Below are positions 25,206-34,801 of a stretch of 64,000 nucleotides of DNA, one piece after another. How positions within the stretch are numbered: the stretch's first letter is position 1; every line of letters begins with the position of its first letter. The position numbers and the translations under genes were made by a program. Origin of the DNA: Burkholderia sp. Ax-1719 (lineage in GTDB: Bacteria; Pseudomonadota; Gammaproteobacteria; Burkholderiales; Burkholderiaceae); NCBI RefSeq assembly GCF_011753055.1, contig NZ_VWWJ01000022.1, positions 1-64,000 on the forward strand, in the 5' to 3' direction. Under the pieces are notes generated by a model. It was not told the origin of the DNA, searched no databases, and saw only the letters and a program-made list of their open reading frames with translations.

Positions 25206-26645
25206 ATGTCCACGCTCAATGCTTCGATCAATTACAGCGACAAGATTCCGAACAACGTCAACCTCGCCGACGACCGCGCCTTGCAGCGCGCGCTCGAACA
25301 ATGGCAGCCGAACTTTCTCTCCTGGTGGGGCGACATGGGACCGGAAGGCTCGCATGGTTTCGATGTTTATCTGCGCACCGCAGTGAGCGTGGACGCGGGT
25401 GGCTGGGCGCATTTCGATCACGTGAAAATGCCCGACTATCGCTGGGGCATCTTTCTCGCACCCGGCGATGCGCAGCGCAAGATCCACTTCGGCGCGCACA
25501 AGGGTGAAGCTGCCTGGCAGGACGTGCCGGGCGAGCATCGCGCGAATCTGCGTCGCATCATCGTGACGCAGGGCGATACGGAACCGGCTTCGGTCGAACA
25601 GCAACGGCATCTGGGTTTGACCGCGCCGTCCCTGTACGATCTGCGCAACCTCTTTCAGGTCAACGTGGAAGAAGGGCGGCATCTGTGGGCGATGGTCTAT
25701 CTGTTGCATCGCCACTTTGGTCGTGACGGTCGTGAGGAGGCCGAAGCATTGCTCGAACGCCGTTCAGGCGACGACGACAATCCGCGCATTCTGGGCGCGT
25801 TCAACGAAAAGACGCCTGACTGGCTGGCGTTTTTCATGTTCACCTATTTCACGGATCGCGACGGGAAGTTCCAGTTATCGGCATTGGCGGAATCGGGCTT
25901 CGATCCGCTCGCCCGCACGACGAAGTTCATGCTGACCGAAGAGGCGCACCACATGTTCGTGGGCGAATCGGGCGTCTCGCGCGTCGTGCAGCGCACGGCG
26001 CAGGTGATGAAAGAGCTGGATACGAGCGATGCAAAGCGCCTGCGCGAAGCGGGAGTGATCGACCTCGAAACAATCCAGCGCTACCTGAATTTCCACTATT
26101 CGGTGACGATCGATCTGTTTGGCGCTGACCACTCGTCGAATGCCGCCACGTTCTATAGTGCAGGCCTGAAAGGCCGTTACGAAGAAACGAAGCGCGACGA
26201 CGACCATCAACTCGAAGGACAGACGTATCGTCTGCTTGACGTGCAGGAGGGCCGCCTGGTCGAGCGCGACGTACCGATGCTCAACGCCATGAACGAAGTG
26301 CTGCGCGACGACTACATCAAGGATTCAGTGGCGGGCGTGAACCGCTGGAACAAGGTGCTGGAGAAGGCGGGGATCGATTTTCGTCTGAGTGTGCCGCACA
26401 AGGCGTTCAATCGACGCATCGGCACGTTTGCGGGTGTGCGAGTTGCGCCGGAGGGCCGCGTGATCGACGAGGCGCAATGGGCGACCAACGAAGCGAACTG
26501 GCTGCCTACCGCCGAAGATCGCGCGTATGTGGCTTCGTTGATGGGGCGCGTTGTGGAGCCAGGCAAGTTCGCCAACTGGATCGCGCCGCCTGCGATGGGC
26601 GTCAACCGACAGCCCGTTGATTTCGAGTACGTGCGTTTCGATTGA
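25206..26645 (+). CDS. boxB: BoxB, benzoyl-CoA 2,3-epoxidase oxygenase component
   Basis: 479 residues from MSTLNASINYSDKIPNNVNL. The diiron ligands are recognisable as NVEEGRHLWAMVYLL in the first half and MLTEEAHHMFVGESG later, separated by an Asp-containing helix. BoxB epoxidises benzoyl-CoA with O2 using electrons from BoxA. It lies between boxC and boxA in the same transcript. Confidence 0.94.
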   Translation: MSTLNASINYSDKIPNNVNLADDRALQRALEQWQPNFLSWWGDMGPEGSHGFDVYLRTAVSVDAGGWAHFDHVKMPDYRWGIFLAPGDAQRKIHFGAHKGEAAWQDVPGEHRANLRRIIVTQGDTEPASVEQQRHLGLTAPSLYDLRNLFQVNVEEGRHLWAMVYLLHRHFGRDGREEAEALLERRSGDDDNPRILGAFNEKTPDWLAFFMFTYFTDRDGKFQLSALAESGFDPLARTTKFMLTEEAHHMFVGESGVSRVVQRTAQVMKELDTSDAKRLREAGVIDLETIQRYLNFHYSVTIDLFGADHSSNAATFYSAGLKGRYEETKRDDDHQLEGQTYRLLDVQEGRLVERDVPMLNAMNEVLRDDYIKDSVAGVNRWNKVLEKAGIDFRLSVPHKAFNRRIGTFAGVRVAPEGRVIDEAQWATNEANWLPTAEDRAYVASLMGRVVEPGKFANWIAPPAMGVNRQPVDFEYVRFD

Positions 26646-26658
26646 AGCGTGGATTATT

Positions 26659-27894
26659 GTGAATACGCGCATGGACACGCACAGTGAAACGCTGCGGCAA
26701 CATCTGATCGACCCCGAGATCTGCATTCGCTGCAACACCTGCGAAGAGACCTGCCCGATCGATGCGATTACGCACGATGGCGTCAATTATGTCGTGAAGG
26801 CAGAGGTGTGCAACGGTTGTATGGCCTGCGTGCCGCCATGCCCGACTGGCGCGATCGACAACTGGCGCAATGTGCTCAAGCGTGCAGCGTATAGCCTTGA
26901 CGACCAGTTTGGCTGGGAAGCATTACCCGGGCAGAATGCGGAAATAGACGCGCCCGCGCAAGGGCCTTTGCCGCGTGACGCGGCGCACGAAGAGGCTCCC
27001 GTGGCTTCCGATACCGTGCGTGGCTCGACCATTGCGCCATGGTCGGCGGCGCGGCCGTACGTGCAGCTATACACGCACAAGACGCCAGCCACGGCGACGG
27101 TAGTGGGCAATTACCGCCTCACCGATGCCGCCGCGCAAAGCGATATTCACCATATTGTGCTCGATTTCGGGACGTTGCCGTTTCCGGTGCTGGAAGGCCA
27201 GTCGATCGGCATTCTGCCGCCGGGCACGAGCGCCGATGGCCGCGCGCATCACGCGCGCCAATACTCGATTGCCAGCCCGCGAGATGGAGAAAGACCGGGC
27301 TACAACAACGTCGCACTGACCGTAAAGCGCGTGCAGCATCAGAACGGCGATGGCGTGTGCTCCAACTATCTCTGCGATCTTGAGAAGGGCGATGTGGTGA
27401 CGGTGATTGGCCCTTTCGGCAACACCTTCCTGATGCCGAACCATCCGGATTCGCATCTCCTGATGATCTGCACGGGCACTGGATCCGCGCCGCTGCGGGC
27501 GATGACGGAGTACCGGCGTCGCCGCAGGGCAGTGGGCGAAACTGGGGAAACGGGCAAACTCATGCTGTTCTTTGGCGCGCGCACGCGCGAGGAATTGCCT
27601 TACTTTGGACCACTGATGAATCTGCCAAAGGACTTCATCGACACGAATCTGGCCTTCTCGCGCACACCGGGCCAGCCGAAGCGTTACGTGCAGGACGCCA
27701 TGCGTGAACGCGCCGAAGACGTTGCGCGCCTGCTCAGCGATGGCAATACCCATGTTTTCGTATGCGGACTGCGAGGCATGGAGGATGGCGTGCTGCAGGC
27801 GCTCGAATGTATCGCCGCATCGCACGGCATGGACTGGACGGCGCTCTGGGAGAGGCTCAGGCGCGAAGGGCGACTGCACCTCGAAACCTACTGA
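26659..27894 (+). CDS. boxA: BoxA, benzoyl-CoA epoxidase reductase component
   Basis: 411 residues if the GTG at 26659 is used (MNTRMDTHSETLRQH); GTGGA lies 6 nt before it. The ATG at 26671 is the alternative. The N-terminus carries two [4Fe-4S] motifs, C22-C25-C28-C32 and C51-C54-C57-C61. The C-terminal two-thirds are a ferredoxin-NADP reductase module: RQYSIASPRDGE for FAD, and LLMICTGTGSAPLRAM and VFVCGLRGMEDGV for NADPH. It passes electrons from NADPH to BoxB. The gene lies 13 bp after boxB. Confidence 0.93.
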   Translation: MNTRMDTHSETLRQHLIDPEICIRCNTCEETCPIDAITHDGVNYVVKAEVCNGCMACVPPCPTGAIDNWRNVLKRAAYSLDDQFGWEALPGQNAEIDAPAQGPLPRDAAHEEAPVASDTVRGSTIAPWSAARPYVQLYTHKTPATATVVGNYRLTDAAAQSDIHHIVLDFGTLPFPVLEGQSIGILPPGTSADGRAHHARQYSIASPRDGERPGYNNVALTVKRVQHQNGDGVCSNYLCDLEKGDVVTVIGPFGNTFLMPNHPDSHLLMICTGTGSAPLRAMTEYRRRRRAVGETGETGKLMLFFGARTREELPYFGPLMNLPKDFIDTNLAFSRTPGQPKRYVQDAMRERAEDVARLLSDGNTHVFVCGLRGMEDGVLQALECIAASHGMDWTALWERLRREGRLHLETY

Positions 27895-28029
27895 CATCAG
27901 CATAAAAACATCAGAGGAAATCCGCTAAAAAGCGTTTAAGCACGATCGTTCGCAACAGGGTAGGATGTCGCCATGCGTTGCGCCGGGCAAACCGGGCGCG
28001 GCACGCTCAACCGATGGAGACTTTGACCC

Positions 28030-28488
28030 ATGAATCTCGTTGCCGAACTTCCCGCAGGCCTGACCGGCCTCGAACAATTGCAGCAGATGCTCGCGAGCGG
28101 CCGCGTCGCGCCGATTGGCGAAACGTTAGGCTTCAAACTCGCGGAAGTGGAGGAGGGCCGAGTGGTGTTCGAAAGCGTGCCTGGCGTGCACGCCTACAAC
28201 CCGATCGGCACCGTGCACGGCGGCTATGCGGCTACGCTGCTCGATTCCGCCTGCGGTTGCGCGGCGCACTCGCGTCTTGCCGCGAATCAGGGTTACACCA
28301 CGCTGGAATTGAAGGTGGCCTATCATCGCGCGATGACGGCCAGCACCGGCACGGTGTACGCCGAGGGCCGCGTGCTGACCATCGGCCGCCGCGCCGCCTT
28401 CACCGAAGCGACGATCAAGGACGCAGCGGGCAAGCTCTACGCATCGGCGACATCGACCTTGCTGGTGTTCGAGCGCGAAACGACGTAA
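28030..28488 (+). CDS. PaaI-family hotdog thioesterase
   Basis: 152 residues. The hotdog signature NPIGTVHGGYAATLLDSACG (HGG motif with the catalytic Asp) and YTTLELKVAYHRAMTASTG place it in the PaaI/YdiI group. It probably hydrolyses acyl- or aroyl-CoA. Its place 135 bp after boxA suggests it may relieve trapped CoA from box intermediates; this is inference from position only. Confidence 0.85.
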   Translation: MNLVAELPAGLTGLEQLQQMLASGRVAPIGETLGFKLAEVEEGRVVFESVPGVHAYNPIGTVHGGYAATLLDSACGCAAHSRLAANQGYTTLELKVAYHRAMTASTGTVYAEGRVLTIGRRAAFTEATIKDAAGKLYASATSTLLVFERETT

Positions 28489-28524
28489 GGTCGAAACGCG
28501 CATGGAACAGGCGCGCGGGCGCGG

Positions 28525-29442
28525 TCAGATCGTGCCGTGCGCCTTATCTTCGATCAGTTTCACAATCGTATGCAGCAGGCGATTGGCAGGCGTTGCGACG
28601 CGCAGCGCTTCGCCGCGCTGCACGACGTAACCGTTGAGATGATCGATTTCGCTGCGCTTGCCGCGCGCGAGATCCTGCGCCGTCGACGAATACTGCTCCT
28701 GCATGGTCTCGGCGATACGGCTCACGTTCGCATCCACATCGGGCGGCAACGTCACGCCGTCGGCTTGCGCGACGGCCTTGCATTCGGCTACGACGTCGCG
28801 CATCGAATCGCGCACGCCCACGCCCTGCACGAGTCGCCCATAAGGCAACTGTGAAATCGCCGAAAGCGCGTTATACGCGCAGTTCAGAATCAGCTTGGAC
28901 CACAGCGCGCCGCGCACGTTGGCGTTGATTTCCGTGGGTACGCCCGCCTCGATCAGTGCGCGCGCAACGGTTTCGCTCTGGCGTGACGGTTCGATCACCA
29001 GTTCGCCGCGGCCGTTGTGGCGCACGTGACCCGGACCGGCCATTTCGCTCGCTACATACACTACCGCAGCGGCGACTTCCTGCTTGATCGCCGTGCGTAA
29101 CCGCTCGGCGTTATCGACGCCGTTTTGCAGCGTGAGTACGAGCGCATCGTCTGAGAGATACGGCGCGATGGATGCGCCCGCACTTAAGGTATCGGTCGAT
29201 TTCACGCAGAACAGCACGAGTTGCGCACCCGCTACGGCGCTGGCGTCGGCGCTTCCATGCAGGTGCGGAGCGCCGATGCGTTCGTCGAAACTCTGCGTTT
29301 CAAGGCGCAGGCCGTTGCGTTCGATCGCTTCAACATGCTGGGCGCGCCCGATCAGCACGACGTCGTGTCCCGCGCGTGCGAGCATGCCGCCGTAATAGCA
29401 GCCCACTGCACCAGCGCCCATGATGGCGACTTTCATCTGCAT
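28525..29442 (-). CDS. panE: 2-dehydropantoate 2-reductase (ketopantoate reductase)
   Basis: 305 residues. VAIMGAGAVGCYYGGMLARA is the NADP-binding Rossmann motif; LVLFCVKSTDT and LTLQNGVDNAERL are conserved, and the ALWSKLILNCAYNALSAISQ block contains the catalytic Lys and Asn of the ApbA/PanE C-terminal domain. It reduces ketopantoate with NADPH in pantothenate synthesis; several paralogs exist in this group, so another 2-oxoacid is possible. AAGGAG precedes the tandem starts MQMKV (29442) and MKV (29436). Confidence 0.85.
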   Translation of the reverse strand: MQMKVAIMGAGAVGCYYGGMLARAGHDVVLIGRAQHVEAIERNGLRLETQSFDERIGAPHLHGSADASAVAGAQLVLFCVKSTDTLSAGASIAPYLSDDALVLTLQNGVDNAERLRTAIKQEVAAAVVYVASEMAGPGHVRHNGRGELVIEPSRQSETVARALIEAGVPTEINANVRGALWSKLILNCAYNALSAISQLPYGRLVQGVGVRDSMRDVVAECKAVAQADGVTLPPDVDANVSRIAETMQEQYSSTAQDLARGKRSEIDHLNGYVVQRGEALRVATPANRLLHTIVKLIEDKAHGTI

Positions 29443-29495
29443 CGCTCCTTGTTCAATATCGTTGCGTATTCAACGGATTCGACCGATCACGCGCT

Positions 29496-30344
29496 TTAAC
29501 GCAGCTCGAAACCGAGTGCGTTGAGTGCCTCGCGCAGACGGTCGCGGCCATGCAGCGATTCGCGGCTGCGCCAGCGTGCCAGCGAGCGCGACGTCCAGCC
29601 CGCAGCGCTTTGACCTTGCGCGGTCTGGAATTCGCCGATTACTTCGTCGTAACGCGCGATACCGTCTTGCTGCGAAGTCGCGTCGTATTGTTCGCGATGG
29701 AGCACGACGGGCTGCGGCAGACGCGGCTTGATCTGCGCGGGGCGCGTTTCATCCTCGTAACCGATGCACAGGCCGAACACGGGCAGCACGCGCGGCGGCA
29801 GCCCCAGTTCGGCGGCGACCTGTTCGGGTTGATTGCGGATCGCGCCGATATAAACACCGCTCATACCGAGCGATTCCATCGCCACCACGGCATTCTGCGC
29901 CGCAAGCGCCGCATCGATCACGCCGACGAACAGCGTTTCCATATAGTGAAGACCTTCGGCGCTCGCGCCGTTGCGGCCTGCGGCGGCTTCGAGACGGTTG
30001 AGGTCGGCGAGCCAGACGAGGAACAGCGGCGCTTCGCGAATCTGCGACTGATTGCCGGCGAGCGCGGCCAGACGCGCCTTGCGTTCCGGGTCTTCGATCG
30101 CCACCACGCTCCACGTCTGCAGATTTGACGAAGTCGAAGCCGATTGCGCGGCGGCGATCAGCGTTTCGAGCGTGCCTTGGGGCAGCGGCTTATCGGCGAA
30201 ATTGCGCACTGAACGGTGCGCGAGCAGCGAATCGAGCGTCTCGTTCCAGGCGGGCAGCGGCGCGCTCCACGGCGTGCCATAGCGCGTTTCGAGGGCACGT
30301 TGAGCGGCGGCGGTGGACGTCTCGGGCGAGGTGACGGTGGACAT
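29496..30344 (-). CDS. NADPH-dependent nitroreductase-family oxidoreductase (NfsA/Frp-like)
   Basis: 282 residues from MSTVTSPETSTAAAQRALET. LLAHRSVRNFADKPL is the FMN-phosphate binding motif; SASTSSNLQTWSVVAI and ESLGMSGVYIGAIRNQPEQV are typical of NfsA/FRP flavin reductases. FMN-binding, cytosolic. It reduces quinones, nitro compounds or flavins; the physiological substrate is unknown. GGAG lies 11 nt from the ATG. It is 53 bp upstream of panE on the same strand. Confidence 0.85.
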   Translation of the reverse strand: MSTVTSPETSTAAAQRALETRYGTPWSAPLPAWNETLDSLLAHRSVRNFADKPLPQGTLETLIAAAQSASTSSNLQTWSVVAIEDPERKARLAALAGNQSQIREAPLFLVWLADLNRLEAAAGRNGASAEGLHYMETLFVGVIDAALAAQNAVVAMESLGMSGVYIGAIRNQPEQVAAELGLPPRVLPVFGLCIGYEDETRPAQIKPRLPQPVVLHREQYDATSQQDGIARYDEVIGEFQTAQGQSAAGWTSRSLARWRSRESLHGRDRLREALNALGFELR

Positions 30345-30635
30345 CGGGTCTATTTCTCCGGCAATTTCGATTGAAAGCGAGGCGCCCACTGTGCGAATCA
30401 GGGTACAAGGGCGCGAGCGCCGTATGGTACATGGGCCGCGCGATTGGCGCTCGGGCAGGTCTGCACGTTGTGCGCGTTACCGCTATCATCGGCAGTCGTG
30501 GCGTGCCGCTTTCTGATGGTCCATTTGCGTTGCGGCCGCGCCTTCCACTTGCCTTTCGGGCGCGCGCCGTGCTGGGCGCACCCAAGCGTCGATCCCGTCA
30601 GTTCTCCGCCGTCTACCGCATGTGAGGCTACGTCC

Positions 30636-31499
30636 ATGTCCGATATTTCCACGAACAACGCGTCACCCGTCTGGTTCATCACCGGCTGCTCCACCGGCTT
30701 TGGCCGCGAACTGGCGCTGGCCGTACTCGAGCGCGGCTGGCGCTGCGTTGCTACCGCTCGCGACAAGGCTTCGCTCGATGACCTGGCACCCGATGCGGGC
30801 GATCGACTGCTGCGCGTTTCGCTCGATGTGACCGACGCCGCGCAGATCGAGGCCGCCGTCGCGCAGGCGCTCAAGCAGTTCGGCGCAATCGACGTGCTCG
30901 TTAACAACGCGGGCTACGGCTATCAAAGCTCGATCGAAGAGGGCGACGAGCGCGAAATCCGTGCGCAATTCGATGCGAACACGTTTGGCCTCTTCGCGAT
31001 GACGCGCGCGGTGCTGCCCGGCATGCGTGCGAAAGGCGGCGGTCACGTCATCAATATCACGTCGGTGGCAGGGCTTGCGGGCTTTCCGGGATCGGGCTAC
31101 TACTCGGCCTCAAAGCACGCAGTGGAAGGCTTCTCCGACGCGCTGCTCGCGGAGGCGGGCCCGCTAGGCATCAAGGTCACCTGCGTCGAGCCAGGGCCTT
31201 TCCGTACCGATTGGGCGGGCCGCTCGCTGGTGCAAACGCCCAACCGCATCGCCGATTATGCGGAAACCGCTGGCGCGCGCATGCAGCGCACCGCCGAAGG
31301 CAGCGGTAAGCAGGCGGGTGATCCGAAGCGCGCGGCGCTCGCGATGATCCGCCTGACCGAAGTGGAGAAGCCGCCGCGCCATCTGGTGCTGGGCGCGTTT
31401 GGCGTGGATGCGGTGGCGGCGCGCCTGCGTGCGGCACTCGCCGATATCGACACCTGGCGCGATACGAGCCTGGCGACGGATTATCCGCAAGGGGAGTGA
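30636..31499 (+). CDS. SDR-family oxidoreductase
   Basis: 287 residues. FITGCSTGFGRELALAVLER is a TGxxxGxG variant of the cofactor motif, typical of SDRs annotated as oxidoreductase/retinol-dehydrogenase-like. VNNAGYG and the catalytic Y-SAS-K in GSGYYSASKHAVEGFSDALL are present. The substrate is unknown. It is only 3 bp from the convergent end of the next gene. Confidence 0.87.
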   Translation: MSDISTNNASPVWFITGCSTGFGRELALAVLERGWRCVATARDKASLDDLAPDAGDRLLRVSLDVTDAAQIEAAVAQALKQFGAIDVLVNNAGYGYQSSIEEGDEREIRAQFDANTFGLFAMTRAVLPGMRAKGGGHVINITSVAGLAGFPGSGYYSASKHAVEGFSDALLAEAGPLGIKVTCVEPGPFRTDWAGRSLVQTPNRIADYAETAGARMQRTAEGSGKQAGDPKRAALAMIRLTEVEKPPRHLVLGAFGVDAVAARLRAALADIDTWRDTSLATDYPQGE

Positions 31500-31502
31500 G
31501 TT

Positions 31503-32153
31503 TCAACCCGCCGCGATCATCAGCGCGCCGGTGGCCACCAGCGCACCTTGCCAAAGCCATTCGAAATTGATCCAGCCGCGCCTGAGGATACCCAGACCCA
31601 GGTATTCATAGGCGAGCAGCGCGATGGCGGCGGTCGTCGCGAGTGTGACGACCGTATGCAGTGCGGTGAACGCTGCCGATACTGCAAGCGGGCCGCCCAC
31701 ACTCAGGCCGCTGCCGCAGACCGGCAACAGCGCGGGCATCAGCATCAGCCCTGCACCGTGCAATGTCGCCATCAACGCCGACCACGCGGCAAGCCCGACA
31801 AAGCCCGCCGTCATGCCAACCCGCACGCGATGGCGGTGCCCGTAAGCATGCTGCCACGCGGCCCAGCCGATCAGCAGCGCGCCCAGCACCCAATGCAGCC
31901 CGCTATGCGCGAGCGGTGGCGCCCATGCGCCCAGCAAGGCAATCGAACTCGTAAAAAGCAGCACGGACGCCGCATGACCGAGCGCGATAGGCGGGAGCGC
32001 CAGCAGCAGCGCCGACCGACTGCCGCGCTGCAAGCCGAGCGCTGTCGCGAACAACCAGCCCATCGCAGGATTCACACCGTGAAAAACGCCGCTGGCGACC
32101 ACGGCGCTCCACGCGGCCCAATGCGAAGTGAGGCTGCCAGCCAGGTTGTCCAT
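31503..32153 (-). CDS. Multi-pass inner-membrane protein, transporter-like
   Basis: 216 residues from MDNLAGSLTSHWAAWSAVVA, with about six hydrophobic helices. Conserved-looking polar motifs within helices, GVFHGVNPAMGWLFATALGL and PIALGHAAS, place His residues inside the membrane, as in RcnA/NicO-type metal transporters, but the match is weak. It starts 11 bp after the SBP56-type gene and is clearly in its operon, so it probably serves the same process. The alternative start upstream lies inside the previous gene. Confidence 0.7.
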   Translation of the reverse strand: MDNLAGSLTSHWAAWSAVVASGVFHGVNPAMGWLFATALGLQRGSRSALLLALPPIALGHAASVLLFTSSIALLGAWAPPLAHSGLHWVLGALLIGWAAWQHAYGHRHRVRVGMTAGFVGLAAWSALMATLHGAGLMLMPALLPVCGSGLSVGGPLAVSAAFTALHTVVTLATTAAIALLAYEYLGLGILRRGWINFEWLWQGALVATGALMIAAG

Positions 32154-32164
32154 GCCAGTCCGCG

Positions 32165-33559
32165 TTATGGATAGCAGTACGAATCGGACGAGCAGTCGCC
32201 GCCTTCTAGCCGGATCTGGTGCGGCCGGTGCGTCTTGGGCCATTCGACGAAAAAGCGCTCGTCGAAATCCAGGCCGCCGTCAGGACCGGCATTGAGCTTG
32301 ACCATCCAGCCGTCGATACCTTGCGGATAGAACTGTGCGTCGATCGCGCCGTACAGCGAGTTCGTGAAATACACGCGGCGGCCGTCGCGGCTGACCTCGA
32401 CCATCTGCGGGCCGCCGTTGAGCGCGCGACCCTGCGCGGCCGGATGCGTAGCGCTGGAAACGATGCCGCCCACGCGCACCTTACCCGTGAGTTTTGGATG
32501 TTCGGGATCCGAAACATCGTATTGGCGCAGATCGCCGGTTCCCCAGCACGCCACGTAGAGAAAGCGGTCGTCCAGCGAAAGCGCGATGTCGGTGACGAGC
32601 GGCGGCACGGCCGAAAATCCCTTGAGCATGGGTGGCAACGTTTCCGGATCGGCGGGCTCGGCAGGGATCTCGATGATCTTGCGCGCGGCCCACTGATCGC
32701 CATCCCGATACCATTGCCAGATTGAGGCAGAAAGATCCTTCAGGCTGATAACTGAATTCACGAAACCGTAGGGTTTCGTGGGATCGTGCGCCGGGCGCAG
32801 TTCAAACACCAGCTGATTTTCCGCGCCAAAATCGAGCACCTGTTTGTGCTTGCGCGTATGCAGATCCCAGAAATGCAGCCGATGTCCATATTGTCCGCCG
32901 AGCAAAACCTCGGGCACGAGACCGTTTTCGAACGCTGCGGGCAGGCCCCATTCGCTCGTCACGAGCGTGTCATAACCCAGATGCCACCAGCCATCGTAAG
33001 CCAGTTGTTGAGGACCCCGTTCGATTTCCCATTGGCCGAGAATGTCGAAGCTCTCGTGATCCATCAGGAAGATGCCACCGGGCGCTTCACCTTCGGCATT
33101 GGCGAGCGCAGTCACATAAATGCCATCGGGGCCGCAGTGCACGGTATGCGGGCGCGAATAACCCGCACGCTGGGCGACGTCTTCCGGCTCGTGCACGCGC
33201 ACGATGGAAGGGCGACGCGGATCGGGCTTCGTATCGACGATATGAATGCGCGAGGAACGCAGTCCAGGCACGATCAGATAGCGGCGTTCGGTGTGCGCGT
33301 GCGGCGCGTTCGGGCAGAGGCACGAACTGCAGGCGTTCCAGCCGAAGTGATGGAGTTCGTCGCCGGTATTCGGCATGGGCAGGCGATGGACGATGCGACC
33401 GTATTCGGGCGAGGCCGGGTCGAGATCGACCACGTCGAGCGTATCGGGGACGCTGCCGGTCGGGTCGAAACTCGCGACCCAGGCGAGTGTTTCCGCTTTC
33501 GCTTCGGCCGCCAGTCGCGCGGAGGGATAAAAGCTCGGGTCCGGCTTCCATGTCGCCAT
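32165..33559 (-). CDS. SBP56 family protein, selenium-binding / methanethiol oxidase-like
   Basis: 464 residues from MATWKPDPSFYPSARLAAEA with a strong GAGGAGG site. The Cys motif HHFGWNACSSCLC near residue 85, the repeated His-containing beta-propeller segments (GYSRPHTVHCGPDGIYVTAL, GWWHLGYDTLVTSEWG, GQYGHRLHFWDL) and the C-terminus HQIRLEGGDCSSDSYCYP are all typical of SBP56. Bacterial members act as copper-dependent methanethiol oxidases (MtoX), giving formaldehyde, H2S and H2O2. This copy lacks an export signal, unlike the periplasmic MtoX, so its activity is uncertain. The membrane gene follows directly. Confidence 0.88.
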   Translation of the reverse strand: MATWKPDPSFYPSARLAAEAKAETLAWVASFDPTGSVPDTLDVVDLDPASPEYGRIVHRLPMPNTGDELHHFGWNACSSCLCPNAPHAHTERRYLIVPGLRSSRIHIVDTKPDPRRPSIVRVHEPEDVAQRAGYSRPHTVHCGPDGIYVTALANAEGEAPGGIFLMDHESFDILGQWEIERGPQQLAYDGWWHLGYDTLVTSEWGLPAAFENGLVPEVLLGGQYGHRLHFWDLHTRKHKQVLDFGAENQLVFELRPAHDPTKPYGFVNSVISLKDLSASIWQWYRDGDQWAARKIIEIPAEPADPETLPPMLKGFSAVPPLVTDIALSLDDRFLYVACWGTGDLRQYDVSDPEHPKLTGKVRVGGIVSSATHPAAQGRALNGGPQMVEVSRDGRRVYFTNSLYGAIDAQFYPQGIDGWMVKLNAGPDGGLDFDERFFVEWPKTHRPHQIRLEGGDCSSDSYCYP

Positions 33560-33810
33560 CGCTGCCTCCTCTTCGATATCGTCGAAGCGCCTATCATGAC
33601 CCAATTCGCAGACGAACGCTTTTTTTAAGCGCTTATTCCTCGTGGTTTCAAGCTTATGAGTGGCGGTGATAAAGCGCGCGATTGTGCGTTCCGCGAAAAC
33701 AGTGAATTCGCCGCGCTGGCATTTATCTGGCGTTCCGCTCTTTCTAGACTTATCACACCGGTTCGCAGCCTGGGCTGCACCGAACAAGTCAAGTTATCGG
33801 AGGTGGAGTC

Positions 33811-34113
33811 ATGAAGTCGCTGATCAAGGCAGTCGCGCTGGCTGCGGTAGTGGTAGCACCGGCCGTTTCTTTCGCTCAATCGCAGGCCGACAATGGCCCG
33901 GTTACGCGTGAACAGGTGCGTAATGAACTGAAGGCGCTTGAGTCGGTGGGTTGGCGCCCGAATGTAGCGTCGCCGTATTATCCCGATGATTATCGCGCTG
34001 CCAAGGCGCGTCTCGATGCGCGTAATGGCAGTGGTTATGGCCCCGCAATGGACGGCACATCGCAAAGCGGCGCAGCAAGCAGCTACTCGCCGCCGGTGTA
34101 TATGAACCGCTAA
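33811..34113 (+). CDS. DUF4148 domain secreted protein
   Basis: 100 residues. A Sec signal peptide (MKSLIKAVALAAVVVAPAVS, cut at FAQ) is followed by the DUF4148 core VTREQVRNELKALESVGWRP then PYYPDDYRAAKARL. This is a large family of small periplasmic proteins restricted mostly to Burkholderiales, function unknown. GGAGGTGGAG precedes the ATG. A terminator follows. Confidence 0.88.
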   Translation: MKSLIKAVALAAVVVAPAVSFAQSQADNGPVTREQVRNELKALESVGWRPNVASPYYPDDYRAAKARLDARNGSGYGPAMDGTSQSGAASSYSPPVYMNR

Positions 34114-34141
34114 GGTTCGCCGTCGCCAGCAAGAGAAATCG

Positions 34142-34180
34142 CGCCGCCTGGATGGAAACATCCGGGCGGCGTTGTTTTAT
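34142..34180 (+). terminator. Intrinsic terminator after the DUF4148 gene
   Basis: CGCCGCCTGGATG and CATCCGGGCGGCG form a 13-bp stem with one mismatch and a GAAA loop; TTGTTTTAT follows. Confidence 0.8.
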
Positions 34181-34189
34181 GCGGATACT

Positions 34190-34765
34190 TCAGAGCGGTG
34201 CCGATGTATCGGCATCCTGATGTTCGATCCAGGCGAGCGTTTCGTTGAGCACTTCATCCGATAGCGCCGGATCGTCGACGAGGCGCGCGAGAATGATCGC
34301 GCCCACCATGGCCGACCAGCCGCCGATCGCCGCGCGCCGGGCTTGTGCGGCATCGTATGCGCCGTCGCCCGCGCCGCGTGCGCTCAGGCGCTCGATCTGC
34401 TTTCTCAGACCCGCCGCCATAGCCGCGCGCGCCTCGGGCGTCTGACGCACCGTTTCCGCGCCAAGCGCGGCCGTGGGACAGCCATCCGCGATATTGTCGC
34501 GATGCTCGCTCGATAGATAGCGCGCGGCATACCGTGCCAGATTCGTTTCGCCCGTATCGCCCTGGCCGATCAGATGTTCGAGCGTCTGCGCGATCAGTTC
34601 GTCCTTCGACTTGAAATAGCCGTAAAAGCCGCCGTGCGTGAGTCCGGCGGCGCTCATCACGTCCGCGACCGTTACGGCGTCATAGCCGCGCTCACGAAAA
34701 AGGCGGCTCGCGGCCCCCAGAATTTTCTGGCGATTTAACGCCACCTGCTCCCGACTGACTCGCAT
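34190..34765 (-). CDS. TetR-family regulator of the divergent SDR gene
   Basis: 191 residues. The HTH region is LNRQKILGAASRLFRERGYD then AVTVADVMSAAGLTHGGFYG and YFKSKDELI, the pattern of TetR regulators with a TetR_C_16/AefR-like effector domain. It diverges from the SDR gene at 34881; the 115 bp between hold two copies of a TACATGATG-containing palindrome that overlap the likely promoters. Autoregulation and repression of the SDR are expected. Confidence 0.88.
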   Translation of the reverse strand: MRVSREQVALNRQKILGAASRLFRERGYDAVTVADVMSAAGLTHGGFYGYFKSKDELIAQTLEHLIGQGDTGETNLARYAARYLSSEHRDNIADGCPTAALGAETVRQTPEARAAMAAGLRKQIERLSARGAGDGAYDAAQARRAAIGGWSAMVGAIILARLVDDPALSDEVLNETLAWIEHQDADTSAPL

Positions 34766-34801
34766 CGCGTCCTCCGTACCGCATTTTCCTGCTTGACATT
34801 A

